Notes under the pieces: generated by a model
Databases searched by the model: none
The model's input: only the letters and a program-made list of their open reading frames with translations
Told to the model about the DNA's origin: nothing
DNA from: Iphinoe sp. HA4291-MV1
GTDB taxonomy: Bacteria; Cyanobacteriota; Cyanobacteriia; Cyanobacteriales; Nostocaceae
Direction: 5' to 3'
Assembly: GCA_019359415.1 (NCBI GenBank)
Contig: JAHHHH010000003.1
Coordinates: forward strand, 1-64,000
DNA length: 64,000 nucleotides
Program-made: the position numbers and the translations under genes
In this document: in pieces, positions 1 to 8,508 of the stretch
How the letters are laid out: every line of letters begins with the position of its first letter
Numbering within the stretch: the first letter of the stretch is position 1

Positions 1-235
1 ATGAGCGAGTGTTTGAATGTGATCATTGTGGTTTTGTTCTTGACCGCGACTTGAATGCCGCAATCAATTTGAAGAACGCGGTCAGTTAGACCGTATGAGC
101 CTGTGGACTGGTTAACGCCGACGTTGCTAGGATGAAGCAAGGAAGTAAACGAAACGCATTCTCTTTGACTAGTGCCAGTCATCTTGTTGTATAGAAAAGC
201 CTAGTTGTGCGTAGTTATGCGCAGGATTTATTTAA
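1..235 (+). mobile_element. 3' end of an IS200/IS605-type (TnpB) element
   Basis: The window opens inside the last codons of a tnpB-like gene. About 145 bases of non-coding DNA follow its stop, up to a short hairpin-prone stretch near 203-222 (TGCG...CGCA arms) and an AT-rich end near 235. IS605-family right ends are usually a small hairpin just after tnpB, and the same stretch normally encodes the guide (omega) RNA. The boundary at 235 is my estimate; the left part of the element lies outside the window. Confidence 0.5.
3..89 (+). CDS. TnpB-like nuclease, C-terminal end (cut by window edge)
   Basis: Only the last 28 codons are visible. They read through a CDHCG half zinc knuckle and then LDRDLNAAINLKNAV, the classic TnpB/Fanzor tail: the second CxxC pair of the zinc finger followed by the DRDxNAAxNL motif, whose Asp is the last RuvC catalytic residue. 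TnpB is an RNA-guided DNA nuclease of IS200/IS605 elements. The rest of the gene is upstream of the window, so it is not known whether it is intact. The stop is TAG at 87-89. Confidence 0.75.
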   Translation, partial: ERVFECDHCGFVLDRDLNAAINLKNAVS

Positions 236-277
236 CGGTGAACGATCACCCTATTGGGTGCGCGCCACTCAAAACGG

Positions 278-334
278 GGTGTTTCTTCAGAGGCATTGCG
301 GGCGTGTAATCGCGCCTTGGGCGCTCACAACTTG
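278..334. repeat. Dispersed repeat, copy 1 (second copy 3179-3236)
   Basis: Starts GGTGTTTCTT and contains TTGCGGGCGTGTAATCGCGCC, then TTGGGCGCTCACA and CTTG. The copy at 3179-3236 matches almost base for base over the last 40 positions, with two extra C. It lies upstream of ctaA. Confidence 0.7.
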
Positions 335-495
335 AAAAATCCCTAAAGCTTCAGGCAAAAAGTAGCTAGAGTGATTCAAAGTATAGTGAGAGCCAGTCTC
401 GAACCTTAGTTGTACGCTAGGGTGGAAAGGAATCGGTACTGACAAATGTTTGAAACGTAGACAGATCAATAAAGAGCGGCAAAAGGTATCTTTAC

Positions 496-1461
496 ATGAG
501 CGAATTTGTCCTAGAACAACAAAACATAACGACTGCGCCGCAGCAGGTGCCACAGGAACGAATTCGTCGCTTGGTGTGGAGAATGTGTGTAGCCACTTTG
601 ATTTTGATGGCAATAGGCAGTGCCACCCGTGTGATGAATGCTGGACTTGCTTGTCCTGATTGGCCCTTGTGTTACGGGGAACTGGTGCCAACCAAGCAAA
701 TGAATTTCCAGGTTTTCTTGGAGTGGTTTCACAGGTTGGATGCAGCATTGATTGGTGTCAGCGCGATCGCACTTCTTGGAATGTCCTGGTGGTATCGTCG
801 CTCTTTACCCAGATGGCTGCCTTGGGCATCCACATTCGCCTTATTTTTAATCGTTTTCCAAGGTGTCTTGGGCGGACTCACCGTCACTGAACTTTTGCGG
901 TTTGATATTGTAACCGCTCACTTAGGAACAGCGCTGTTATTTTTCACAACCCTACTGGTCATCGGTACTGTACTCACCCCTTACCAGGGAACCGGAACCG
1001 TTGGTAACTTGCCTTGGGTAGGTTTAACAGCAGCTATTTTGGTTTATCTACAAAGTCTACTAGGTGCTTTGGTAGGATCTCGCTGGGCACTACACCAATG
1101 CTTTGGCATATCCCAACTTTGTGCTGTGATGTATAGTCATATTGCTGGCGTAGTGCCTCCAGGCGTGGCAACGTTGGCAGTAGTATTTCTTTCATGGCGT
1201 ACACCAGCACTGCATCCAGCTTTGCGGCGACTAGCAAATATAGCTGGCGCTTTACTGATTGTACAAGTCTTGTTGGGAATTGCCACTTTCCGGCTGCATC
1301 TTCAAGTCGAACCACTCACCGTCTCTCACCAAGCTGTAGGAGCCGCAATGCTTGGTACTTTGGTGGGTTTCACGGTTCTCGCACTACGCGACTGGGTTAA
1401 TAGCCGTGGGATCAACGCTAACAGCGTGATTATCAAAGCAAACACGACGACAAGTGAATAA
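496..1461 (+). CDS. ctaA: Heme A synthase (COX15/CtaA family)
   Basis: A 321-residue polytopic membrane protein that oxidises the heme O methyl group to the formyl group of heme A, for aa3-type cytochrome oxidase. The four conserved haem-ligand-type histidines of the CtaA/COX15 fold are present at about H79 (EWFHR), H142 (AHLGT), H215 (YSHIAG) and H278 (SHQAVG). The usual GLACPDWPLCYG loop lies near residue 50. It is followed 170 bases later on the same strand by ctaB, the preceding step of the pathway, so the two probably form one unit. Length is normal for the family. The oxidase subunit genes are not in this window. Confidence 0.92.
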   Translation: MSEFVLEQQNITTAPQQVPQERIRRLVWRMCVATLILMAIGSATRVMNAGLACPDWPLCYGELVPTKQMNFQVFLEWFHRLDAALIGVSAIALLGMSWWYRRSLPRWLPWASTFALFLIVFQGVLGGLTVTELLRFDIVTAHLGTALLFFTTLLVIGTVLTPYQGTGTVGNLPWVGLTAAILVYLQSLLGALVGSRWALHQCFGISQLCAVMYSHIAGVVPPGVATLAVVFLSWRTPALHPALRRLANIAGALLIVQVLLGIATFRLHLQVEPLTVSHQAVGAAMLGTLVGFTVLALRDWVNSRGINANSVIIKANTTTSE

Positions 1462-1473
1462 GCAACTGGATTA

Positions 1474-1535
1474 CAACAGTGAACAGTGAACAGTACACAG
1501 TCAACAGTACACAAAAAACTGATAACTGATAACTG
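1474..1535. repeat. Short tandem repeats between ctaA and ctaB
   Basis: Runs of AACAGTG/AACAGTAC heptamer-like units followed by TGATAACTGATAACTGG. This is the short tandemly repeated repetitive type common in filamentous cyanobacteria. It occupies much of the ctaA-ctaB gap. Confidence 0.7.
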
Positions 1536-1631
1536 GTTAGTTACTCATGGCTAATTGCTAATAGCTCATCTTTGATTGCTGTTAGCCACTAGAGCTGCAT
1601 TTAAGTTTGAATAAAAGGAAATAGTGCCAAA

Positions 1632-2588
1632 ATGATTGAGACTAATGTCTCTCGCCACCATCAAACATTTCTACAAGTTATTCAAAGCTACTACCAGCTG
1701 ACAAAGCCCAGAATCATCCCTTTGCTACTCATTACCACTGCTGGAAGTATGTGGATTGCAGCCAAGGGAGCAGTAGATCCATTGTTGTTACTCGTCACAC
1801 TTACTGGTGGCACTTTGGCAGCTGCAAGCGCCCAGACGATTAACTGTGTCTATGACCGAGATATCGATTATGAAATGGAGCGCACACGTCATCGCCCTCT
1901 GCCTTCAGGTAGAATACAGTCGCGCGATGCTCTGATTTTTGCTAGTGTTTTGGCTGTCATTTCCTTTACCTTACTTTCCGTATTTGCTAACCTACTAGCT
2001 GCCCTGCTAGCAATATCTGGTATTTTGTTTTACGTGCTAGTTTATACGCATTTACTCAAGCGACATAGTACTCAAAATATCGTTATTGGTGGAGCAGCAG
2101 GAGCGATTCCGGCGTTAGTAGGTTGGGCTGCTGTTACAGGTACGTTAAGCTGGGCAGCATGGTTAATCTTCGCGATTGTCTTTTTGTGGACACCGCCTCA
2201 TTTTTGGTCGCTTGCTTTGATGATTCGGGATGATTACGCAAAAGTTGGCGTCCCAATGTTACCTGTTGTTGTAGGAACTACGCCTACAGTGCGGCAGATT
2301 TGGTTCTACACTCTAGTTACAGTTGCAGCAACATTTTCATTGATTTATCCTTTGCAAGTCAGTGGAATGATCTACGGAGTCATTGCTCTAAGCCTAGGGG
2401 GAGTCTTTATTTACAAAGCTTGGCAACTCCTGCACAACCCAGAAGACCGCAATTTAGCTAAAGGGTTGTTTCTCTATTCCATCTCATACATGATGTTGTT
2501 GTGTCTTGGCATGGTTGTTGATAGCCTTCCCATCACTCATCATGTGACTAACATTGTGGTAGATAAGGCGCATCTACTTGTGGGATAA
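1632..2588 (+). CDS. ctaB: Protoheme IX farnesyltransferase (heme O synthase)
   Basis: A 318-residue UbiA-superfamily prenyltransferase that attaches a farnesyl group to protoheme to give heme O, the substrate of the CtaA protein encoded just upstream. The first Asp-rich site reads N71..YDRDID and [11 protein letters not shown], and the second conserved loop is [14 protein letters not shown] near residue 205, as in CtaB proteins. About eight to nine hydrophobic spans are visible. The start ATG at 1632 follows AAAGGAAATAGTGCCAAA; a short purine-rich site is present. A HIP1 hairpin lies 24 bases past the stop. Confidence 0.93.
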   Translation: MIETNVSRHHQTFLQVIQSYYQLTKPRIIPLLLITTAGSMWIAAKGAVDPLLLLVTLTGGTLAAASAQTINCVYDRDIDYEMERTRHRPLPSGRIQSRDALIFASVLAVISFTLLSVFANLLAALLAISGILFYVLVYTHLLKRHSTQNIVIGGAAGAIPALVGWAAVTGTLSWAAWLIFAIVFLWTPPHFWSLALMIRDDYAKVGVPMLPVVVGTTPTVRQIWFYTLVTVAATFSLIYPLQVSGMIYGVIALSLGGVFIYKAWQLLHNPEDRNLAKGLFLYSISYMMLLCLGMVVDSLPITHHVTNIVVDKAHLLVG

Positions 2589-2611
2589 AAGTTAGCCGTA
2601 GTAAAGATTTA

Positions 2612-2638
2612 TGCGATCGCCTCTTTGGGGCGATCGCA
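2612..2638. terminator. HIP1-based hairpin between ctaB and hicA
   Basis: Ten-base perfect arms TGCGATCGCC and GGCGATCGCA around a 7-base loop, between the convergent ctaB and hicA genes. It could end transcription from both sides. No strong T-run follows, so terminator function is inference; it is also two HIP1 sites back to back. Confidence 0.5.
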
Positions 2639-2656
2639 ATTCAAATGTTGACTATA

Positions 2657-2881
2657 TCAACCTCTCCATCCAGATTCAGGAATTTTTGCTCCCTGAAAGA
2701 TACTCCGTAAAGTACCAATGGGTAAAGTACGCCCTCGGTGTTCTGGGACAATTACTTGTAGTCCAAGGTCTTCATTTCTCCATTTACGGTGGCTACCTTT
2801 TTGAGAAATTAGTTGAAACCCATATTGCCTCAAGATACTTTCAACAACTCTTGCCGTCATACGACGGATACGTTCGCTCAT
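2657..2881 (-). CDS. hicA: HicA-type mRNA interferase toxin
   Basis: A 74-residue protein of the HicA/YcfA family, dsRBD-like RNases that cut translated mRNAs. The GSHRKW motif with the catalytic His at about residue 31 is present, as are the later strands ending RTLPIGTLRSIF that are typical of the family. Its start overlaps the stop of the upstream hicB by four bases (ATGA), so the pair is translationally coupled, antitoxin first. Family length is 60-85, so the gene looks complete. It converges on ctaB. Confidence 0.85.
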   Translation of the reverse strand: MSERIRRMTARVVESILRQYGFQLISQKGSHRKWRNEDLGLQVIVPEHRGRTLPIGTLRSIFQGAKIPESGWRG

Positions 2882-3081
2882 GAGAGAATTATCTCTCTTG
2901 TAATCGTGCCCGGAGCTAACTCAATTGAATCTGGCTGTAAATAAAGTTGAATTGCTTCTTTAATATTTTCCAAAGCCTCTTCTTCTGTTTCTCCTGCTGA
3001 GGTGCAACCAGGTAATTCTGGACACCATACAGCCCAATCACTGTTTGAAGGATCTACTTCAAGAATCACACGCCATTTCAT
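2878..3081 (-). CDS. hicB: HicB-type antitoxin
   Basis: A 67-residue partial RNase H-fold protein with the HicB pattern WAVWCPELPGCTSAGETEEEALENIKEAI, cited here in two pieces: WAVWCPELPGC and SAGETEEEALENI. It neutralises the HicA toxin encoded immediately downstream. It is of the short form without a visible C-terminal DNA-binding domain, so autoregulation, if any, would need another factor. The start ATG is at 3081. Confidence 0.85.
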   Translation of the reverse strand: MKWRVILEVDPSNSDWAVWCPELPGCTSAGETEEEALENIKEAIQLYLQPDSIELAPGTITREIILS

Positions 3082-3178
3082 AGCTAATTCTTTTGAACTT
3101 AATTGTTGTCAAGCATAAATACAAATTAGCGCGATCGCCTCTTAAGAAGGGAACTCTTAACAGGGAAGAAAGGAAAGA

Positions 3179-3236
3179 GGTGTTTCTTTCATTCGTTGCG
3201 GGCGTGTAATCGCGCCCCTTGGGCGCTCACATCTTG
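3179..3236. repeat. Dispersed repeat, copy 2 (first copy 278-334)
   Basis: Same unit as 278-334, starting GGTGTTTCTT and ending GGGCGCTCACATCTTG. The copies differ mainly by CC inserted in the CGCGCC run and by a few bases near position 3190. Confidence 0.7.
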
Positions 3237-3360
3237 CACCAGTTGCTTTACTGCAATTTTTGTCGGGGAGCCAGTACGAATGACGGCTTTCCCTCTCAAG
3301 AGCGGAGACGCTACGCGTTGGCGCAAGCCTCCGCAGGACTTACCGTAGGTATCTGGCGTT

Positions 3361-3505
3361 GGGCACTGCTTACCGTTCGCGCTCAACTCCTATTTTTACG
3401 TTGTGAGCAGTGCCCACCTTACAGTTATTGAGAATAGTGAGCCAGCGCAGTCTTGGGGGTTTCCCCCATGAGCGACTGGCGAACCCGGAGGGTGCAAGAT
3501 CTCAG
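3361..3505. mobile_element. MITE-like hairpin element, copy 1 (with nested insert)
   Basis: Begins with the perfect inverted pair GGGCACTGCT (3361-3370) and AGCAGTGCCC, separated by TACCGTTCGC... and CTATTTTTACGTTG. It continues CACCTTACAGTTATTGAGAAT and, after a 55-base interruption (3436-3490, itself containing GGGGGTTTCCCCC), ends GGTGCAAGATCTCAG at 3505. A second copy at 59108-59196 lacks the interruption, which shows that this one carries a nested insert. Confidence 0.7.
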
Positions 3506-3779
3506 ATAATAAGAGCGTTAATTTCTTGGAGCGTAAGCATACTCCAGCCAAATTGACAACTCAGCAAGTATGAGTGAGTTAATGAATGAACAAAACTTTG
3601 CTAAATTCTTTTCAGGCTTGATATGGTAAAGTGTTCATTGCCAAGTCATACACAACTTCATCCAGTTATATCAATCTTAATTGAGTTGTGAACTTCTCTT
3701 AGTTCTCTGACCTCTGTATCCTCTGCGGTAGCCTACGGCACGCCGCTACGCGTCTACGTTAGAAAACAGAAACCAGATT

Positions 3780-5369
3780 ATGCGGCATATCAAACTCGCT
3801 CCGAATTGGTTGCGGTTTCTAATTGTCGTGGTGTTGGTGGTGGGTGTCTTTTTTCGCTTCTTCAACCTTGACGGCAAAGTTTATGGGCATGATGAAACTT
3901 ACACCTCATTACGAATTTCTGGATATACAACTACAGAAGTACGGCAGCAAATCTTTAATGGTCGTGTCCTTAACAAGGAAGCTTTTGCTAAGTTCCAGAG
4001 TCTTCATCCTGATAAAAGTTTAAGTGATACACTAAAATCTTTAGTGATAGAAGACCCATACCATCCTCCACTTTATTACGTCATAGCACGATTGTGGGCG
4101 CAAATCTTTGGCACTTCGGTGACAGCTATCAGAAGTTTGTCTGTCATTATTAGTTTATTCGTATTCCCGTGTATTTACTGGCTGTGTCGAGAGTTATTTC
4201 ACGTGCCATTCTCAGTACCTTTTTTGGCGATCGCACTTGTAGCCATCTCCCCAATTCATCTCATTTACGCTCACCAAGCACGAGAATATATTCTTTGGGC
4301 TGTCACAATATTAATCTCTAGCGCTTCTTTGCTAAGAGCTTTGCGACTAGAATCAAAACGACGAGTATCAGAACGCACCGTAACATGGGGAATTTATACA
4401 CTCACTTTAGCACTTAGTCTTTATACATCTTTGCTTAGTGGATTTGTAGCGGTTGCTCATGGAATTTATGTCGTGACAATTACGGGATTTCGTTGGAATA
4501 AAACAACCAGATTTTATACATTAGCATCACTTTCAGGCTTTTTAGTCTTTACACCTTGGATTTTAGTTATTCTTTCCAACCTGTTGCAATTCCATCGTAA
4601 AACAGCAGAAACAGTAGGAAAATTGTCACTACTTACTTTCATTCAATCTTGGCTACTTAAATTAAGTCATATTTTTTTTGATTTGGACTTTGGTTTAGAA
4701 AATCCCTTCACCTATTCAATGACCTATATTTTTTTAATTATATTGGGATATTCAATTTATATTCTTTATCGTACGACTCACCCAAAAATCTGGTTATTTA
4801 TCGTGTCATTGATTGCTGTACCAGCACTACCTTTGATGCTTTCGGATTTGATTTCTGGAGGAACGCAGTCAACAGCAGAGCAGTATTTAATACCTTCTTA
4901 TTTAGGGATTCAACTAGCAGTTGCTTACCTTTTCGCTTATCAGCTCTATGATGGGATTCTTACATTCCGGAGAATTTGGCAAACAATATTTGTACTAATT
5001 ATTGTCTGTGGTGTTCTTTCTTGTGCAGTTAGTTCCCAAGCAGAAACTTGGTCGAGTCAGGGTGTCAGTTCTGGTCATCCACAAGTCGCTAAAATCATCA
5101 ATCGAGCTTCCCGTCCGCTTTTGATTAGTGATTCTTTTGGCATTAATTATGAGAATGTCTTCTCTCTCAGTTACCTTGTAGAACCAAAAGTGCGGTTTCT
5201 GTTGATGAAAGACAAAAAGATTCCCAAAATTCCCAAAGGTTTCACTGATGTATTTTTACTCAATCCATCAAGTACTTCTCGTCAGAGAATAGAAAAGAAA
5301 TATAAGTCTAAAATCAATAGAGTTTACAGTAATAAATATTACTCTCTATGGAAAGTAGCCAAACTTTAG
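3780..5369 (+). CDS. GT39-type (ArnT/PMT-like) membrane glycosyltransferase
   Basis: A 529-residue integral membrane protein with about ten hydrophobic spans. The GT-C/GT39 signature is present: an Asp-Glu pair in the first external loop (GHDET, about D38-E39), where PMT and ArnT enzymes bind the polyprenyl-phosphate sugar, and HPPLYYVIARLW near residue 96. Such enzymes move a sugar from a lipid carrier to a protein or lipid outside the cytoplasmic membrane; the acceptor cannot be told from sequence. It stands alone, with repeat-rich gaps on both sides. The start ATG at 3780 lies directly behind repeat DNA. Confidence 0.75.
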   Translation: MRHIKLAPNWLRFLIVVVLVVGVFFRFFNLDGKVYGHDETYTSLRISGYTTTEVRQQIFNGRVLNKEAFAKFQSLHPDKSLSDTLKSLVIEDPYHPPLYYVIARLWAQIFGTSVTAIRSLSVIISLFVFPCIYWLCRELFHVPFSVPFLAIALVAISPIHLIYAHQAREYILWAVTILISSASLLRALRLESKRRVSERTVTWGIYTLTLALSLYTSLLSGFVAVAHGIYVVTITGFRWNKTTRFYTLASLSGFLVFTPWILVILSNLLQFHRKTAETVGKLSLLTFIQSWLLKLSHIFFDLDFGLENPFTYSMTYIFLIILGYSIYILYRTTHPKIWLFIVSLIAVPALPLMLSDLISGGTQSTAEQYLIPSYLGIQLAVAYLFAYQLYDGILTFRRIWQTIFVLIIVCGVLSCAVSSQAETWSSQGVSSGHPQVAKIINRASRPLLISDSFGINYENVFSLSYLVEPKVRFLLMKDKKIPKIPKGFTDVFLLNPSSTSRQRIEKKYKSKINRVYSNKYYSLWKVAKL

Positions 5370-5532
5370 TCAATGTTAGGAAAATGAAACCGCAGATTAC
5401 AGCAAAGCATGGGTGCGATCGCATCTTGTACGGGAGCATCCCAAATGTGTAAGTTATATCAGACCCAGTCAGGTTATGAACTGTCATTGCGAGCGCAACG
5501 TAGTGGAGCGTAAGCGCAAAGCGCAGTTTTAA
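5370..5532. repeat. Repeat-rich interval after the GT39 gene
   Basis: Contains CGGGAGCATCCCAAATG at about 5431, which matches the ends of the palindromic element at 49226-49309 and a site near 57108. Next come CATTGCGAGCGCAACGTAGTGG and GCGTAAGCGCAAAGCGCAG, a common cyanobacterial dispersed repeat. Confidence 0.5.
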
Positions 5533-5761
5533 TCAGATTGGTGGATTTTCTTGGAAGATATGAATTTGAGCAAAAATTCCATTAATTGTGTCTTCACCAG
5601 CAAACCATGCTGCTACAATAATGCTGAATAAAAAAACGATGCTTAGTAGAAACAGCGTTGCTTTTCGTAATTGAGACAAAGACCTATAGCAGAACTTCTT
5701 AACTAAACGTCGTTGACGAACAAGACGGCTTAAATCTTTTTTTTATCTGTGTAATGGTCAT
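5533..5761 (-). pseudogene. Frameshifted small membrane protein gene with an A8 tract
   Basis: An ATG at 5761 sits a few bases behind AAAGGAG, a strong ribosome site overlapping the end of the EamA gene. It reads MTITQIKK and then reaches a run of eight A. In the frame of the ATG translation stops soon after. Counting seven A instead, the frame runs on for about 66 residues: DLSRLVRQRRLVKK, a hydrophobic span LFLLSIVFLFSIIVAAWF, then AGEDTINGIF and a stop at 5533. The sense of the second frame suggests a real membrane protein of about 75 residues. It may be broken, a sequencing indel, or expressed through slippage on the A8 run. Family unknown. Confidence 0.55.
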
Positions 5762-5763
5762 TT

Positions 5764-6819
5764 TTACACTCCTTTAAAACCACATCGAGCATCCATTTTT
5801 TCAGGAGAAGTAACTCTATGAGCAGCCGTGTTGGAAGCAGTTTGATGCCAAATTCCTATCTGACTCAGAAAAATACCAAACAAAATAATGATTCCGCCAA
5901 TATATTGAGCAGCGGTAGGCACTTCACCCAAAAACACGTAAGCGGCTAATATACCTGCGATCGGAGCAAAAGAACTCGCTAATGAAACTTCTGATGTCGA
6001 AGAATTTTTTAAACCAGTAAACCAACATAACTGACCAAATACAACTATGACTGCACTATAAATTAGTATCCATTGCCATAAAAAAGGTGAGAAGATATCC
6101 ATAAAATGTTGACTTCCATAGAGATATAAAACAAGACAAAAAAAGACAATTGTTGCTAAAGCTGTACGAAATACACTAAAAATTCCTAGAGGAACTTGCT
6201 GTAGACGAGTTTTACTGATAATAGTTGAAATAGCTATGGCTATAGCTCCTCCTACTACCATAATTTCTCCTACTCCCACAGTGATAAAAACACCAGAACT
6301 CATCATGTTTTCCCATAAAAATTGCAGGAATAGTGTGAGAGCAACTCCTATGAACGAAATAATAGCACCAGAAATTATCCAAAGATTAACTTCTTCTTTC
6401 AGTAATATAAAAGAGAGAGCAAGAGTCAAGGGAGATTCCAGACGTCCTATTAAAACAACATTTGTCACCATAGTGTGGGAAAGAGCACCGAAAATTAAAC
6501 TAGGTGCTAGCGCCCCTGAGAGAATTGCTGCTGCACTTAAACCAATCCAATTTTGCCAAGATACTTGTTTAAGATTAGAAATATTCCACTGTCGCCGATA
6601 AATAAGAATTAGCATCAGCAAGGCACAAATATTTCCTACAAATAAAACATTGCAAAAAGAAATCGGATTTCTGCCATCAATTAAATTTTGAGAACCTATT
6701 TCCGTCAGCTTACGTGTAATTGCATTAGCAGCACCAAAGATAAGAACAGCTAACCATAGATAGACTTTTGAGAAATTTCTGTTGACTAAGTTAAATATTG
6801 TGCTTAGCATCAGCATCAT
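5764..6819 (-). CDS. EamA/DMT-superfamily transporter
   Basis: A 351-residue protein with ten hydrophobic spans in two repeated halves, the pattern of EamA (drug/metabolite transporter) permeases. Typical features are VLIGRLESPLTLALSFILLKEE at the end of the first half (quoted part: SPLTLALSFILLKEE) and ASSFAPIAGILAAYVFLGE in the second. It probably exports a small metabolite; the substrate cannot be predicted. Its last codons carry the ribosome site for the small frameshifted gene that follows, so the two look like one transcript. The start at 6819 is followed within a few codons by a second Met. Confidence 0.75.
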   Translation of the reverse strand: MMLMLSTIFNLVNRNFSKVYLWLAVLIFGAANAITRKLTEIGSQNLIDGRNPISFCNVLFVGNICALLMLILIYRRQWNISNLKQVSWQNWIGLSAAAILSGALAPSLIFGALSHTMVTNVVLIGRLESPLTLALSFILLKEEVNLWIISGAIISFIGVALTLFLQFLWENMMSSGVFITVGVGEIMVVGGAIAIAISTIISKTRLQQVPLGIFSVFRTALATIVFFCLVLYLYGSQHFMDIFSPFLWQWILIYSAVIVVFGQLCWFTGLKNSSTSEVSLASSFAPIAGILAAYVFLGEVPTAAQYIGGIIILFGIFLSQIGIWHQTASNTAAHRVTSPEKMDARCGFKGV

Positions 6820-7127
6820 AATTCTTCAATCTTGGATATATTGCCTGAGATTTAAAAGTTGCATGGTCTAAAAAAACAATATTCAACAACGGAGAGTTAT
6901 AAAAGTTCGTATAAATACTTGTATCAAATTGTTACGATTTTGTAAATAGTATTTAGTCTTTAAAATTAAGGTTAAAAGCAAATTGTGCTTGCAAGATTAG
7001 AATTTGATTAAAAATTTGCTTTTGGAGAGAGGCGTAAGTTTTCTAGAAATTCTCAGCCTAAATTCATTTATCTTCGAGAAAAACAGTTTAAATTGTCCTT
7101 AGAGATGGATTTGAGGACTCTAGACTT
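6820..7127. promoter_or_regulatory. AT-rich divergent promoter region
   Basis: About 308 bases between the divergent EamA and DM13 genes. It is AT-rich and has no open frame of note. It must hold the promoters of both genes, but I see no operator palindrome or known motif that I would defend. Confidence 0.4.
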
Positions 7128-7592
7128 ATGAGATTGAAGTATTTATTGCTGGTTAGTATTGTTGCTCTGTTAACCGTTAGCTGTACCAGAGAGATAAGCT
7201 CCAAGCAGCCAGCCAAGCAACCAGATATTCAAACGTCTACTGCAACTGTAACAACGAATATTACCCAGTCTGGAACCTTTAAGGCTGGGGAACACCCAAC
7301 TCAGGGAAAAGTCCGCGTTGTCAATGACAACGGAAAACGTTATCTGGAGTTTGACCAGAGTTTCAAAACTGATTCTGGTCCTGACCTTTTTGTGATTCTG
7401 TATCGTTCTGAAACACCACCTGTATCTGGTATAAAAGAGAAAGATTATGTAAGTATTGCTCGTTTGCAAAAGACGAGTGGGACTCAACGTTATCGCGTAC
7501 CTGAAAATGTGAAACTGGCAAACTTTAAATCTGTAGCGGTATGGTGTCGTAAGTTCAATGCTACCTTTGGTTACGCCAATTTAAGTGTTTAA
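7128..7592 (+). CDS. DM13-domain lipoprotein
   Basis: A 154-residue protein with a lipoprotein signal peptide: charged start, hydrophobic run and lipobox LTVSC with the lipidated Cys at residue 19. After a linker of about 30 residues comes a DM13 domain (about residues 48-154), recognised by SGTFKAGEHPTQGKVRV, LEFDQSFKTDSGPDLFV and the ending VAVWCRKFNATFGYANL. DM13 domains are proposed to be extracytoplasmic redox or adhesion modules, with a Cys near the C-terminal end as seen here (CRKF). It is followed 80 bases later by a DUF4079 gene and may be co-transcribed with it. Confidence 0.8.
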   Translation: MRLKYLLLVSIVALLTVSCTREISSKQPAKQPDIQTSTATVTTNITQSGTFKAGEHPTQGKVRVVNDNGKRYLEFDQSFKTDSGPDLFVILYRSETPPVSGIKEKDYVSIARLQKTSGTQRYRVPENVKLANFKSVAVWCRKFNATFGYANLSV

Positions 7593-7671
7593 TTATACTT
7601 TTTGAGTTTGTATTTTTGTAGAAACATATAAATTTTTTGAGTCAAACCAAGTTTGTGCAAACAGGTGTTTT

Positions 7672-8388
7672 ATGGAACTTGCAGATTTTCTCGGTCTTAT
7701 CCATCCAGCTATTGCAGTCTTTTTCGTCTTTCCTCTCATTGGAATAGTAGCTAATTTTGCTTGGGCTACACGCCAGCGTCGCTTACAAAGTGTAGATTCT
7801 GGCAAAAGTAAAATCCCTCCTGTTGTGGGGGTAGAACATAGGCGATTAGGAAATTGGCTTGCGGGTGCAGTTGTGGGATTAGCTTTACTAGGGTTAGTCT
7901 ACCCCATTGGTGAGAATATGATTAAAAATCAATTGTGGAATAAAGACATTTTCCAAGTCATTTTTATTCTTCTCATGTTTACTGCTACTATAGCCTCTTT
8001 AGTATTACTTTATCGAGCTAAGCAGCCGCTGTGGCGGGGAATTTTTGCCACTTTAACAGGTGCAGGTTTAGTGATTCTCGGCTGTCAGGATGGAGTATTC
8101 CGCCGTACAAATGAGTGGTATTGGTCCCATTACTACTTTGGCATTACCGCAGCAGAACTGATGATTTTTTCCCTAGCAATTTTTCCTGATATTTATAAAG
8201 ATAGGTCGAATCGCTGGCGCGTCGTCCACACAATATTAAACTGCATTGCCTTATTACTATTTATTGGACAAGGGATGACAGGAACGCGAGATTTACTAGA
8301 AATTCCTTTAAGTTGGCAAAAATCTCACATTTCTCAGTGTGATTTTATGAAGAACACTTGTCCTACTCCCAATCCTCAACCGAAATAA
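7672..8388 (+). CDS. DUF4079 family membrane protein
   Basis: A 238-residue protein of the cyanobacterial/plastid DUF4079 type. It starts MELADFLGLIHPAIAV, typical of the family, and has about five hydrophobic spans (near residues 10-30, 60-80, 90-115, 122-140 and 195-212). Conserved histidines (IHPAIAV, the SHYYFG region) suggest a cytochrome b561-like or haem-binding arrangement, but that is inference. Function is unknown. It lies just behind the DM13 lipoprotein gene on the same strand, which hints at a shared membrane redox role. Confidence 0.75.
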   Translation: MELADFLGLIHPAIAVFFVFPLIGIVANFAWATRQRRLQSVDSGKSKIPPVVGVEHRRLGNWLAGAVVGLALLGLVYPIGENMIKNQLWNKDIFQVIFILLMFTATIASLVLLYRAKQPLWRGIFATLTGAGLVILGCQDGVFRRTNEWYWSHYYFGITAAELMIFSLAIFPDIYKDRSNRWRVVHTILNCIALLLFIGQGMTGTRDLLEIPLSWQKSHISQCDFMKNTCPTPNPQPK

Positions 8389-8392
8389 AGAG

Positions 8393-8427
8393 TTTTGAGT
8401 TTTGAGTTTTGAGTTTTGAGTTTTGAG
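8393..8427. repeat. Five tandem TTTTGAG units
   Basis: Five perfect 7-base units immediately after the DUF4079 stop, the short-tandem-repeat type of filamentous cyanobacteria. The sequence downstream (ACTCTTAACTCTTCTAACTC) is related. Confidence 0.85.
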
Positions 8428-8508
8428 TCAAGATCAAAAAACTTTTCACTCTTAACTCTTCTAACTCTTGATCATTATTTTTCGCTCTTCACTTAAGTAA
8501 AATCACAG

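Larger units (their letters stand above)
3082..3779. other. Gene-free, repeat-packed interval
   Basis: About 700 bases with no convincing gene. From left to right it holds a HIP1 site near 3132, the dispersed repeat copy at 3179-3236, a CGGAGACGCTACGCGTTGGCG-type repeat near 3301-3345, a MITE-like hairpin element at 3361-3505, and another GCTACGCGTCTACG repeat near 3740-3760 just before the next gene. Open frames through here are short and are made of repeat DNA. Confidence 0.6.

Noticed and set aside
2611-2883. 90-codon plus-strand frame over hicA
   Set aside because: It is antisense to hicA, which has a clear family match and coupling with hicB.
3219-3431. 70-codon frame upstream of the GT39 gene
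   Set aside because: It reads through two unrelated repeat families and has no coding signal.
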